A stretch of 64,000 nucleotides of DNA from Acidobacteriota bacterium (GCA_016716905.1 JADJUS010000022.1:744001-808000); one strand, 5' to 3'. Shown: positions 38,061 to 47,077, counted from the stretch's first letter. The notes: generated by a model from the sequence alone, not told the origin. Made by a program: numbers and translations.

Positions 38061-40254
38061 CCTGGACGCCCTTCAAGACCTGGGTCAGCACCCTCAAGAC
38101 TCGCTCCGGCGGCGCCCCGGCGACCGCGGCCCTCAGGTTGGCGAGCGCGGCTGCCTCATTGCCTTCGCGAAGAAACTGCCGCGCCATCCCGAGTGCGTAC
38201 AGGCAGCACCGCTCCCGCGCCTTGCTCGACAATCGATCGGTGTCCGCGGGCGGCAGGTACGCCTGCGAAATCTCCACGGCCCGAAGGCTGTGCGCGACCT
38301 GCTCGCCGGTCCGCTCAAGGCGTGTTGACTCGGCAGATTCGTCACGACCAATCGAGACCAGCACCTCTGGCACGTACCACACGGGAAAGTGAACGGCGAT
38401 CCGCTTCCACATCTCCCAATCGAACGCCGACAGTGCTTCGGCGCAGAACCCGCCCACCGACTCGTATGCGCTGCGCCTGACCACCATCGACGAAAACTGG
38501 ACCCGGCACTCGACACTGATGCGCGCGAGCCAGTCAGCAATGATTCCAGGCGTTTCCCGTTCTGCCCACGATCGCCAGTCGGTCGTTTCGCCGCGGCCCT
38601 GCGTCACAACCGCATGCTGGCTGAACGCCGCGCCGATCTGCGGCGCCTGCGAGATGCCGTCGCGGATCGCTGCGTAGAACCCCGGCTCGACCCAGTCATC
38701 GTCGTGAAGGATGTGGACCCACTCGCCCCTGGCCCGCTCGATGCAGAGATTGAAGATGTGCGGATGGCCCACGTTCTCAGAAAGACAATGGAGGTGCACC
38801 CGGTCACCGGCAAGCGCTTGCAACCGGAGGCCCAGGTCGCCCTGGATTTCCGGATCGGCGCCGTCATTGATCACCTCGATCTGCATATCCGGCGTGGCCT
38901 GCTGAAGCACGCTTCCCACGACACGTTCGAGATTGTGCAACCGGCGGTAGACCGTGATCATCACGGACCAGAACGGACGAGGAGTGGTCAGGCTCACTGG
39001 CGCGATGAGGGGAAACGTTACGGGCGTCGCCGCAGGTTCCGGTCGCATCACGCCGAGTTCCCTCAGCTGTGTGATGCCCTCAAAGCGAACCGAATGCGCC
39101 GGGTCGTGTAGTGACACCGACTCGTCCTCAGCCAACTTCGCCGCGTAGGCCTTGTATTGCGTGGCGCCCATCGCGTGCACTTCCCGGCGGGCCTCCTCGC
39201 GAGCGTAAGGCAAGAACGACGCCAGAAACTTGAAGTGCAGCAGGCACACCTGTTCGTGGGCGATGCGCTCGTACGGAATCGTCGTCAGGTGCTGGCCGCT
39301 GGCGAGCACCACCCGCGGTTGGTACCGCAGCAGCGGCACCTTGCTCAGCAGGTAGTTCTGTGGTCCCGGAAAGACCCGCTGCCTGGCGCCGCCAAAGAAG
39401 ATCGTCTGATTGCGGTACTGGCCGGCACGCTCGTCGCGCGTGTGGCAGAACCGTCGATCGAAGTAGGCGCACACCTCGATCGGATCCGCACCTTCATCGC
39501 AGAACGTTTCGCGAACCGCGCGGTCGCTGTACATGTCCAGCAGCACGCCGCTCGCGGCCTCCATCCCTCGTGCGTCAAGGTCGCGGCACAATGCGTGGAG
39601 CGACCGGTCCGGATAGCCGTCGTAGACCATGAACTCGTCCGCGTCGACCGTGAGGCACCAGTGGCCGATGCCATGGCGCCGCAACAACAACTCGAACCAG
39701 ACCGATCCAAAGTTCGCCCGCTTGAACGACAGCGGCGACTGCCAGACATGCACATCCGGCTGGGTGAGCAGCCACTCGGCCGTGCCGTCACTGGAGTCGT
39801 TGTCGACGAAGAAGAACCGGTCCACGCCAAGGCGGCGATAGTGCGCGAGGAATCCTGGAAGGCGCGGGCGTTCGTTGCGGACCGCGACGCAGCAGAGGAT
39901 CTCATCCTGCGCCACCACCAGATCTCGACTGTCGGTCCGCGAAAGCTGGTAGTGGGCGTACGCGTCGTCGAGCGTGCCCTGTTCTTCAAGCCCGGTGATC
40001 AGCATCTTGTGCAGTTCAGCCAGTTCCATGAATCGGGTGAGGCCGTCGTGGCACAGGGCAATCACATCGGCCCAGCGATGGAGCTGCATGAAGAGTTGCC
40101 CCAGTTCGAGATACACCTCGAAATAGCTGGGGTCGGCCTGGAGAGCCCTGTGAAATTCGACAACGGCCTGCTTGAGGCGGCGACGTTTGATCCAGCCGAG
40201 CGCCATCGCCCGGTGGCCTTGCGCAAGGCGACGACGCGCCTCGTCAGTGGGCAT
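38044..40254 (-). CDS. large protein: TPR, GT92-like and GT2 glycosyltransferase domains
   Basis: About 736 residues from the ATG at 40254, chosen for an 11-nt overlap with the kinase gene; an in-frame start 75 nt upstream is possible. TPR-like helices (residues 20-100) precede a GT92/Glyco_tranf_2_4-like domain (CVAVRNERPRLPGFLAHYRR, FFFVDNDSSDGT, CLTVDADEFMVYDG). A second, GT2, domain follows (WSVMITVYRRLHNLERVVGS, EVINDGADPE, HILHDDDWVEPGF). Two catalytic domains in one chain suggest successive sugar additions to one acceptor. Confidence 0.82.
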   Translation of the reverse strand: MPTDEARRRLAQGHRAMALGWIKRRRLKQAVVEFHRALQADPSYFEVYLELGQLFMQLHRWADVIALCHDGLTRFMELAELHKMLITGLEEQGTLDDAYAHYQLSRTDSRDLVVAQDEILCCVAVRNERPRLPGFLAHYRRLGVDRFFFVDNDSSDGTAEWLLTQPDVHVWQSPLSFKRANFGSVWFELLLRRHGIGHWCLTVDADEFMVYDGYPDRSLHALCRDLDARGMEAASGVLLDMYSDRAVRETFCDEGADPIEVCAYFDRRFCHTRDERAGQYRNQTIFFGGARQRVFPGPQNYLLSKVPLLRYQPRVVLASGQHLTTIPYERIAHEQVCLLHFKFLASFLPYAREEARREVHAMGATQYKAYAAKLAEDESVSLHDPAHSVRFEGITQLRELGVMRPEPAATPVTFPLIAPVSLTTPRPFWSVMITVYRRLHNLERVVGSVLQQATPDMQIEVINDGADPEIQGDLGLRLQALAGDRVHLHCLSENVGHPHIFNLCIERARGEWVHILHDDDWVEPGFYAAIRDGISQAPQIGAAFSQHAVVTQGRGETTDWRSWAERETPGIIADWLARISVECRVQFSSMVVRRSAYESVGGFCAEALSAFDWEMWKRIAVHFPVWYVPEVLVSIGRDESAESTRLERTGEQVAHSLRAVEISQAYLPPADTDRLSSKARERCCLYALGMARQFLREGNEAAALANLRAAVAGAPPERVLRVLTQVLKGVQDEFCP

Positions 40255-41407
40255 TCGTTGGCGCCTGACTCGTCGCAGCAGCCGGCCGCTCGTGGCTGGT
40301 CGGCGGTGTCCCATCGAGGAATTGCTCAATCACTCCAGGGATTTTGTCGATGTCTGTTCCCAGCCCGATTTCGAAAGCCGGAATGCTGCGGGACAGGTTC
40401 ACAAGCGCCTGGAACGCCGTCCGCTCGTTGCCCGCGAGTTGAAAGATGGTGCTCGGCGCGAGCGCCTTGAATGCCGCCGCCGCCGAGGCAGGTTGGATCG
40501 TTGTTTCTGGGCGGCCCGTGACCCGGGGAATCAGGATGCCCTTGAGCGGCATTGAAGCGAGCATCTTCCCTGGTGAGTGCTGGTGCAGGAACATCATCGC
40601 CCGTTCCAGGGAGCCACCTTCGCCGACGCGTTCCACGTGGTCCATGAAGGACTCGACATGGGCGAAGCGCTCCACATCCTGGTCGCCCTTGAGCTTGACC
40701 GTGTTGTAGAGGCTGTGCGCGTCACCGGTGGCCTGATCCACCGCACAATAGTCGTCGCCCACGATCCCCAGTGCCGAGGAGAGGCACGCCAGGGTCGTCG
40801 TCGATTTGCCGCTGCCGCCCTGGCCCGGGAGGATCACGCCACCGGTTTCATGGCCGACAGCCGCCGCATGAATGATGATGCACCCACGTCGGCCCAGCCA
40901 CCAATTGAGCAGGTTGGTGAGCGGGTAGCCCCGCTCGTAGTAGGGAGTCTGGACCGCGTCGTTGACCCAGTACAGCGCGTGGTTGGCTTCGGTATCGAGC
41001 ACGCTGAGAATGTCGGGGCCGAGATGAAAGGCGGTCTGGATGTGGCCGCCGTGATAGCCCTTGATCTCGCGCCGGCTGAGCAGGTGTTCCCACCAGTTCG
41101 TGCGGAGCAGATCCACCAGGCTCCTGACGAGGAGCGGCAGGCGCGCACCTGTCGACGCGCTGTCAAACAAGTCAATGGTGAGGTCAGGCGTCGGTGCAGG
41201 CTGGGCCTGGAGGTGGGCCAGTGCGGGATCGATCACCGGCACAAGCGCGGGCCCTGCGAATCGCAACCGGACGCTCCGGCCCGCGATTCGATAGTGCTTC
41301 TCGATCGTTCCGCTCGCCTGTGCAGCGCGCCGGAATCCTTCCTTGACCGCTTCGAAGAAAGCGATCCGATCGGCCGAGAGATCGCCGTCTACTTGACGTT
41401 CGGCCAT
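40244..41407 (-). CDS. HPr kinase/phosphorylase-like serine kinase
   Basis: 387 residues. P-loop LPGQGGSGKSTTT (193-205), preceded by CIIIHAAAVGH and followed by IVGDDYCAVD. This is the core of HprK-related kinases, but without the N-terminal DRTGG-type domain and length of true HprK. HprK-like proteins beside PqqD and nucleotidyltransferase genes are known from exosortase-associated and lasso-peptide-type clusters, where some phosphorylate a peptide serine. The substrate here is unknown. The start overlaps the PqqD-like gene by 19 nt. Confidence 0.85.
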   Translation of the reverse strand: MAERQVDGDLSADRIAFFEAVKEGFRRAAQASGTIEKHYRIAGRSVRLRFAGPALVPVIDPALAHLQAQPAPTPDLTIDLFDSASTGARLPLLVRSLVDLLRTNWWEHLLSRREIKGYHGGHIQTAFHLGPDILSVLDTEANHALYWVNDAVQTPYYERGYPLTNLLNWWLGRRGCIIIHAAAVGHETGGVILPGQGGSGKSTTTLACLSSALGIVGDDYCAVDQATGDAHSLYNTVKLKGDQDVERFAHVESFMDHVERVGEGGSLERAMMFLHQHSPGKMLASMPLKGILIPRVTGRPETTIQPASAAAAFKALAPSTIFQLAGNERTAFQALVNLSRSIPAFEIGLGTDIDKIPGVIEQFLDGTPPTSHERPAAATSQAPTNAH

Positions 41408-41814
41408 CCCGAGTCCTCAACCTCATGGATCGGGTCGACCAGAAGCAACTGTTCCATATCGGTGTACTTCTGCAACACGGGATCGCTGTAGGCGGTTGAA
41501 GGTGGCTCGGAGGCAACGGACGGCGAAAGGGATTCGTCGGGTCCAGGCACTGCGGCAATGAGCTTCTCTTCCTGCAACTGCCGCACGAACGCCTCGATGC
41601 CCGCGGCGATCTGATCGCGGTCTCCCTGGTACCGGGAGGCCGCGTCGGCGATCAGGGCGGCGAGTGTCCGGCCGGCGACAAGTTGTGCCCACACGCCCGC
41701 ACCGACGCCGCCCGCGCTGTAGTAGGTGCCGTTGTCCAGATTCACGATGACCACCTCTCCATCGATGGTCTCGTGCATGACATTGGTTCCCTCGATTCGA
41801 TACGTGTCGCTCAT
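41389..41814 (-). CDS. PqqD-like peptide-recognition protein with C-terminal extension
   Basis: 141 residues. The first about 88 are a PqqD/RRE-type winged helix (TYRIEGTNVMHETIDGEVVI, NLDNGTYYSAGGVGAGVW, then helices ending QLQEEKLIAAV). After a Ser/Pro-rich linker (90-110) comes an acidic-hydrophobic tail, QKYTDMEQLLLVDPIHEVED plus SGWPNVK. RRE domains bind leader peptides of ribosomally made natural products. The tail resembles short conserved peptides I associate with such clusters, so it may be a built-in substrate or docking segment (inference). Coupled to the GT2 gene (ATGA) and the kinase gene. Confidence 0.85.
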   Translation of the reverse strand: MSDTYRIEGTNVMHETIDGEVVIVNLDNGTYYSAGGVGAGVWAQLVAGRTLAALIADAASRYQGDRDQIAAGIEAFVRQLQEEKLIAAVPGPDESLSPSVASEPPSTAYSDPVLQKYTDMEQLLLVDPIHEVEDSGWPNVK

Positions 41815-42563
41815 ACGCTGGCGTCTCCGGTGGCCGAGGCTGATTGAGCCAGCCGTCGGCGGTCAATGATGGCCTTCAGGGCCCGCAGGCGATCTCCTGA
41901 GGCGTCGGCATGTGTGAGGCTGAAGTTGCTGCGATGCAGGCGGCGACGGTAGACGACGTCCGGCATCATCGTCACCGTGAGGTCGCACTCCTGCAGCCGT
42001 GCCTGCCACCCAATCTCGGTGCCGACCGGGTACTGGGGGTCAAAAGGCCCGACGTGGTCGAACCCGGCGCGGCGAATGAGCATGGACGTTGGAAGCGGCG
42101 CCGGCAGGATTCCCTCTGCCGTCTTGAGCCGCTGCCGGAATTCTGGTTCAATCTCCGGGCTGAAGAACTGCTCGGCGTGGCCGTAGACGACATCGGTTTC
42201 CGGCCGAGCGGCAAAGACGGCCATCTGCCGCGTCAGTTTGCCAGGCATCCAGACATCGTCTGAATCGAGAAACGCCAGGAACGCACCGGTCGCCAGCCTG
42301 ACGCCCGTATTTCGCGCACCGGCGATTCCCATATTGTCCTGGTAGAAGTAGCGGATGTTGCCGCCCATCCCGCGAACAACCGAGGGCGTCGCATCGGTCG
42401 ACCCGTCATCGACCACAATCAACTCGACCGGCGTGTAGTCCTGATTCAGGACACTCGCGATCGCGTCTTCCAGGTACTGGACCCGGTTAAACGTGGGGAT
42501 GATCACACTGATCAAGGATTGACTGGTGGGCACGCTGATTTTCGATTTTATACTACCGCTCAC
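41811..42563 (-). CDS. family 2 glycosyltransferase
   Basis: About 250 residues from the GTG at 42563, which forms a GTGA overlap with the upstream nucleotidyltransferase stop. GT-A motifs: ISVIIPTFNRVQYLEDAIAS, VVDDGSTDATPSVV and FLDSDDVWMPGKLTRQ; acceptor-side GWQARLQECDL. Placed between the nucleotidyltransferase and PqqD-like genes, it is likely part of the same pathway. Sugar and acceptor unknown. Confidence 0.88.
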   Translation of the reverse strand: MSGSIKSKISVPTSQSLISVIIPTFNRVQYLEDAIASVLNQDYTPVELIVVDDGSTDATPSVVRGMGGNIRYFYQDNMGIAGARNTGVRLATGAFLAFLDSDDVWMPGKLTRQMAVFAARPETDVVYGHAEQFFSPEIEPEFRQRLKTAEGILPAPLPTSMLIRRAGFDHVGPFDPQYPVGTEIGWQARLQECDLTVTMMPDVVYRRRLHRSNFSLTHADASGDRLRALKAIIDRRRLAQSASATGDASV

Positions 42564-43780
42564 CGGCTCAGGCGGCGCCCCGTGACGCCCGGATGCGCGA
42601 GGGCGCGTACCGGCAGCGTCAGCGCCCACCAGATCAGCGAGACCGGCAGCGGCGAGTCGAACAGCCCCCAGGCCAGGCGTTTTCGTGGCCACTCACGGGC
42701 ATCCGGGGCCAGCACCTGGGCCAGCAATTGCCTCGCGAGAGTGCCCTCGGCAGCGCCGATAGGCGCCGCAGGCCCAGGCTCGATTGTCACAGGACCAAAC
42801 AGGCCGCGCGAAACAGCGAAGACGATCCGGCAGACACGTGCTGTGTGCTCGGCCTGGCGTCGTTCCCAGAAGGCGGCCCAGTCGTACTCGGCTGGGAAGC
42901 GCCGCTGCAGCAGGTGGATCTCGAAGAACGTTCGTAGCTTCAGGGATCCGTTCTGCAGGTCGGAAGGAACCGAGAGGATGTTGGCCAGCAGCGTGTATTC
43001 ATCCGACAAGCCCTGTAGTGGCGCGCCGCCAGGCGTCTGCCTCTCCGTGCGTTCGCGCCACATGCGCTCGTGATCAAGTGTGAGTGATGGATGCCGCTGC
43101 AGACTCCAGTGCGGCTCAAGGGCAAAGGTCTCGCTCTCGTACTCCAGCTGATACAGCACTCGCCGCGATAACGTCATGGGCAGCAGGAGTCGAGAGCGAC
43201 GACGATAGCCGAGAGCGTCGAAGGCCGAAGCGTAGTCCGTCGTCACAGACTCGGGAATCAGGAGGTCGATGTCGTGAGTGGCCCGACTGCCGAGTTGCGG
43301 GTAAAGCGAGTTGGCAAGCAGCGGTCCCTTGAAGAAGAGACAGGGCATCCCCCGAGACTCGAGCTGGCCGGCGATGCGCTCCATTTCACGGAACAGCCGT
43401 CCATTCCAGGACCACTGCTGCAGATAGACATGCCGCGCGTGAGACAGGAACCCCTGGGGAACGATGTCCGCAAACGTCCGTACGTGCAGACTCGCCCAGA
43501 GGTAACCGGTCAGGCGATGGTCGTCGGCAAGAGCTGTCAACGTGGGCCAGTGAACGTGACCCTGGGCAAGAAGACGACGAACCTCGGAGTGGTCGTTCCG
43601 CTCCAGAGACGCACACACGGCCGTCAACAATTGAAGGGGTACGGCCAAATCGGCACCTGCTCCAACTTGAGACCAATCGTCTATCGTGATGGGGCCCCCT
43701 CCGCAGCACCTGTTCAGGGCGACTGTTCTGGCGAAGTATACCCGCGCCGTGTGAGCGCACCATGCCCGAACGTCCCCCAC
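42560..43780 (-). CDS. nucleotidyltransferase-family protein (NTP_transf_5-like), first copy
   Basis: 406 residues from the GTG at 43780, supported by GAGGA 9 nt upstream; a later start is possible because the first about 35 residues look unstructured. The active-site segment is clear: LFFKGPLLANSLYPQLGSRA followed by HDIDLLIP, giving the GxxL...DIDLLI pattern of the family. It is the usual companion of PqqD- and HprK-like proteins in such clusters and may transfer a nucleotide to a phosphorylated or other acceptor (inference). Confidence 0.82.
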   Translation of the reverse strand: MGDVRAWCAHTARVYFARTVALNRCCGGGPITIDDWSQVGAGADLAVPLQLLTAVCASLERNDHSEVRRLLAQGHVHWPTLTALADDHRLTGYLWASLHVRTFADIVPQGFLSHARHVYLQQWSWNGRLFREMERIAGQLESRGMPCLFFKGPLLANSLYPQLGSRATHDIDLLIPESVTTDYASAFDALGYRRRSRLLLPMTLSRRVLYQLEYESETFALEPHWSLQRHPSLTLDHERMWRERTERQTPGGAPLQGLSDEYTLLANILSVPSDLQNGSLKLRTFFEIHLLQRRFPAEYDWAAFWERRQAEHTARVCRIVFAVSRGLFGPVTIEPGPAAPIGAAEGTLARQLLAQVLAPDAREWPRKRLAWGLFDSPLPVSLIWWALTLPVRALAHPGVTGRRLSR

Positions 43781-43813
43781 TGAGCCAATTCCTCGTCCCG
43801 AGCGGAGCTCCCG

Positions 43814-45310
43814 TTACTGTCGAGCAGCTTTTCGCTGAAACAAGTAGGCCCGATCCTCGGGTTCATGGTATTCGCGCGAATCGATCAGTTCGTAGGTCGC
43901 CGGCACCTGCTCGACCAATCTTCTGGTTTCTGTCGGGCTGAGGTCCTCGCCGAGTATCCACACACGATTCTGTTGCGAAAATTCACTGGCGATTGCTGTC
44001 GCAGAACTCTCGCTCTCGGTGTCACCCACGCTGATGAAGTGAGCCGCATCAACGCCGCGGAGATAGTACTCAAACAGAGGATATTGCCAGCCCTTGATGA
44101 CAAGAACTCGATCCCCCCTGAGCAATTTGGGCTTGAGGTCGGAAATCATTTCCCGGACGTGACTGATGTGAAAGCTGGGCGACCCCAGGAACTGGGGTAT
44201 GAAACTCATCACCGTCACCAGCGCAGCCGGAAGCATCAGCGGTATGGTGTCTTGAAGCTTCCTCAGGCCCAGGGCAGCGAGGAGCAAGAGGGCCGGGAAC
44301 GACCCAGACATGTAACGGTCGTAGAAGACATTCTGATCGATGGCGAGAGAGGCCAGGATGCCGAATACCAGGGACGACACGCACCATGCCACAGTGAGCC
44401 CGATGCGCCAATCCATCGCAAATGCCGCAGTAAGTCGGTCGAGAGAGCCGGTTGCCGATTTGCGGACGCTTGGGGCACGGTTGATCGGTTTGATGGATGA
44501 AACCGCCAACAGACTCAACAGGACCAGAGCGACAAGTGCCGCCGTGCCGCCTGCCATCTGCACCAAATGCGTTTCCACAAACGCTGTCGACAAACTTGGA
44601 ATCCAGAACCCGTTGTGGCTCATCTCACTTGCCTTGCTGAGCAATTTGATGACCCATGGCGAAAAAGCCACGACCGCGGCCCCTTGCGCCAACAGCCAGT
44701 GTTTAATCGGTACGCGAGGCCATTCCCTTCTCGACAGCAGCGCCAGAAAGACAAACGCATTGACCCCGGCAAAGATGAAACTTCCGTACACATGGGTATA
44801 GAGCAACAACGCCCCGGCGAGTCCGTTCAGGGCCAACCGTCTGCCCGATGGCGTACGCGTCGCATGAATGGTCGTGAGCACGAAGCCCATCGCGGTGCAC
44901 GACAGCAAGGCATACATTCTTGCTTCCTGCGAATACCAGATCAGAAAGCCCGAAAACGTGGCCATCAAGGCCGCCAGGAAACCCGTGGTCCGATCCCAAA
45001 GCAACGTGCCCAGTTGATAGGTCAACCACACCGCCAATGTGCCCAGGAGGGCAGACGGCACGCGCAAAGCCGTCTCAGAGTCACCCAGAACGCGGACACT
45101 GAAATTCAGAATGATGTGGAAGAGCGGCGGATGGACGTCTGCGGAAACCGCCCTCCACGTGTGAAGAAGGGACCCGTTGGCTTGGAACCAGGACCAGGAC
45201 TCGTCTCCCCAAAGCCCCCTGTCGTCCAGGCCGTAAAAACGCAGCAATGCCGCAACGGCGATGAGCAACAGCAAGATGACGGACTGAGAATTCAGCTTGT
45301 CTTTCACCAC
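43814..45310 (-). CDS. family 39-type membrane glycosyltransferase (ArnT/PMT-like)
   Basis: 498 residues. Starts with tandem GTG codons after an AGGG site. About ten membrane helices. The first extracytoplasmic loop carries GLDDRGLWGDESWSW and DVHPPLFHIILNF, the acidic residues and HPP expected of lipid-linked-sugar transferases. FSGFLIWYSQEARMYALL is the second family motif. These enzymes move sugars from polyprenyl phosphate onto lipids or proteins outside the membrane. First gene of the ten-gene operon, 33 bp upstream of the nucleotidyltransferase. Confidence 0.88.
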   Translation of the reverse strand: MVKDKLNSQSVILLLLIAVAALLRFYGLDDRGLWGDESWSWFQANGSLLHTWRAVSADVHPPLFHIILNFSVRVLGDSETALRVPSALLGTLAVWLTYQLGTLLWDRTTGFLAALMATFSGFLIWYSQEARMYALLSCTAMGFVLTTIHATRTPSGRRLALNGLAGALLLYTHVYGSFIFAGVNAFVFLALLSRREWPRVPIKHWLLAQGAAVVAFSPWVIKLLSKASEMSHNGFWIPSLSTAFVETHLVQMAGGTAALVALVLLSLLAVSSIKPINRAPSVRKSATGSLDRLTAAFAMDWRIGLTVAWCVSSLVFGILASLAIDQNVFYDRYMSGSFPALLLLAALGLRKLQDTIPLMLPAALVTVMSFIPQFLGSPSFHISHVREMISDLKPKLLRGDRVLVIKGWQYPLFEYYLRGVDAAHFISVGDTESESSATAIASEFSQQNRVWILGEDLSPTETRRLVEQVPATYELIDSREYHEPEDRAYLFQRKAARQ

Positions 45311-45521
45311 AATTTCCCTGTGCCATTCATGCCCAATGGCGAGAATCCAAGAGACCTGATGCAGGCGGCGTCAGTGCACTCTATTCGATCGGCCGGGTGG
45401 TTGCGGCAGAAGGCCCGACTGAGCCAGGCCCACTGAGACCCATGACATTTTGCAGCAGGTCCCGAAGCCAAAGCAGCATTCGTCACTGTGTGCGTGCTCC
45501 TGATGGCATCATGGCTGAAGG
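45311..45521. other. 211-bp region upstream of the ten-gene operon
   Basis: It separates the divergent GT39-type gene and the DUF72 pseudogene, so it should hold the promoter of the ten-gene operon. I see no convincing -35/-10 pair, riboswitch or reading frame. The last about 30 bp (GCTCCTGATGGCATCATGGC and onward) are shared with 31810-31840. Confidence 0.4.
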
Positions 45522-46479
45522 ATGAGCATCCGCGTCGGCACCTCCGGCTGGAACTACCCCACGGGCAACGGCACGTGGAATGGGGTGTTCTATCCTGCGC
45601 GGCGGCCGCGCGGGTTTGATGAATTGCGCTACTACGCCGAGCATTTCGACATCGTTGAAGTGAACTCGACCTTCTACCGGATGCCGGATCCGGGATTGGT
45701 CGGCAAGTGGATCGGCCGCACGCCTGCGGATTTCCAGTTCGCGATCAAGTTGTTTCAGAAGTTCACGCACCCGGACATGTATCTGGCGCGGGCTGGGGTG
45801 AAGGATTGGAGCCTTTCGCTAGGCGACGTGGACGCGTTCCGCGCGGGCGTCGCGCCGCTGGTGGATGCGGGGCGGATGGCGGCGATGCTCGTGCAGTTCC
45901 CTCGAGCTTCCACGCCGACGAGCCGATGCGCGATTACCTGTCGTGGGTGCTCGAAGCGTTCGCCGGCTACCCCATCGCCGTGGAACTGCGCCATCGCCCT
46001 GGTTCGCACCCGGCGCCGAAACCTCGCGCGTCTCGCCTCCGGCCGCGCGGGGTTGGTGATGGCGGACAGCCCGGACAGGGCAGAGAGGGTGTTTGGGACA
46101 GGTCTCGACGCAGCTTCACCGTCGAGACCGTCCCCAAACCGCGATTTCTGTGGAAAACACACCCGTCCCCCTCTATGTCCGGATGCACGGACGGAACGCC
46201 GACGCGTGGTGGAACCATGAAAAGGCGGAGGACAGGTACAACTATCTGTATTCGCCGGCGGAGTTGCAGCCGTTCGCGGCAGCGGCCACTGAGGCGGCCC
46301 AGGCGGGCCGGAAGGTGATGGCCTTCATGAACAATCACTTTTCGGCCAAGGCCGTGGCGAACGCGGCCGTGCTCAAGTCCCAGCTCGGCCAGACCGTGCC
46401 CGGTCTTTATGAACGTGAAATGGTGAACCGGTACCCCGACCTTGAAGGGATCGTCACTACTTCGGGGCTGCCTCTTTGA
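45522..46479 (+). pseudogene. DUF72-family gene, broken by several frameshifts
   Basis: The N-terminus is intact: MSIRVGTSGWNYPTGNGTWN to MAAMLVQFP. Near 45900 one C appears to be missing and the protein continues in another frame as SSFHADEPMRDYLSWVLEAF. Further shifts occur near 45990 and 46030. After a hairpin element at 46091-46139 the C-terminus resumes as VPLYVRMHGRNADAWW and VMAFMNNHFSAKAVANAAVL. Together the blocks rebuild a complete DUF72 protein of about 310 residues. The stop lies beyond the 3' end of the convergent cyclophilin gene. Confidence 0.88.
46091..46139. repeat. inverted-repeat hairpin inserted in the DUF72 pseudogene
   Basis: Arms 46091-46110 (GTTTGGGACAGGTCTCGACG) and 46120-46139 are inverted copies with 17 of 20 bases pairing, around a 9-nt loop. 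The element falls between VMADSPDRAER and VPLYVRMHG, where DUF72 proteins have no such insertion. Confidence 0.75.
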
Positions 46480-47077
46480 TCGTCGCCTGCTTGAGGACGT
46501 CGGCGAACTTCAGCGTATCGACCACAGGCATGCCCACGCGCACCCGCCCGATGATCGTGTACTTGCCGTTCAACGATGGGCTGGCTTCTTTCATGATGTA
46601 GAACTGGCTGCCTGCAAGCTGAGGATTGCCGGTGTGCGCGAGGCCCACGATGCCCCGTACGTGGATCAACTTTTTGGAGATCTCGGCCACGCCGATCGTC
46701 GAGGTCGGGGCGCTGCGCCCCCACCAATCCTTCCTCGTGACATCCCGCGATGCCGAATCCCCCACCTGCACGAGGCCACGCTCCGCGCGATGGAACCTGA
46801 GTCCGCGATAGAAGTTTTTTTCAACCAGGGCCACGATAAAGTCCACGCTCTTCGGGGCATCTCCACGCAGCAACTCAATCTCGATCACGCCCCTCACGGT
46901 GTCGAGCACCAGCGTGGGATTTCCGGCCGCCTGGCTCGCAGGCACGGGCGCAGGCCCGACCGCGGGCGCCGGCAGAGCAAGCACCAGCGCACTCCCCGCC
47001 ACCACCACGGAGGCCATTATCAAGAGCAGTTGGCGGCCTTGAGGTTCAGGCCGCCCGACGAAAGACCCTCGTTTCAT
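46457..47077 (-). CDS. secreted cyclophilin-type peptidyl-prolyl isomerase
   Basis: 206 residues from the ATG at 47077, which overlaps the nth stop (ATGA); the frame is open much further upstream but only as a shadow of nth. The cyclophilin core is ELLRGDAPKSVDFIVALVEK, FYRGLRFHRAERGLVQVGD and GSQFYIMKEASPSLNGKYTI. The catalytic Arg of FHR is present. The hydrophobic signal segment LLLIMASVVVAGSALVLA is preceded by a REP-encoded stretch (VGRPEPQGRQ). Likely assists folding of exported proteins. Confidence 0.9.
   Translation of the reverse strand: MKRGSFVGRPEPQGRQLLLIMASVVVAGSALVLALPAPAVGPAPVPASQAAGNPTLVLDTVRGVIEIELLRGDAPKSVDFIVALVEKNFYRGLRFHRAERGLVQVGDSASRDVTRKDWWGRSAPTSTIGVAEISKKLIHVRGIVGLAHTGNPQLAGSQFYIMKEASPSLNGKYTIIGRVRVGMPVVDTLKFADVLKQATIKEAAPK
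47033..47056. repeat. REP-like hairpin inside the cyclophilin signal region
   Basis: Stem GGCGGCCT/AGGCCGCC with loop TGAGGTTC, the same core as the hairpin at 643-666 (loop TGAGATTC). It is translated in frame as part of VGRPEPQGRQ ahead of the signal peptide core. Confidence 0.75.

Noticed and set aside
40244..41407. True HPr kinase/phosphorylase of carbon regulation
   Set aside because: It lacks the N-terminal HprK domain and there is no HPr or PTS gene nearby; its context is a PqqD/nucleotidyltransferase cluster.
45707..46318. Separate 203-codon gene
   Set aside because: It is one of three frames that together make a broken DUF72 gene; only part of it matches the family.
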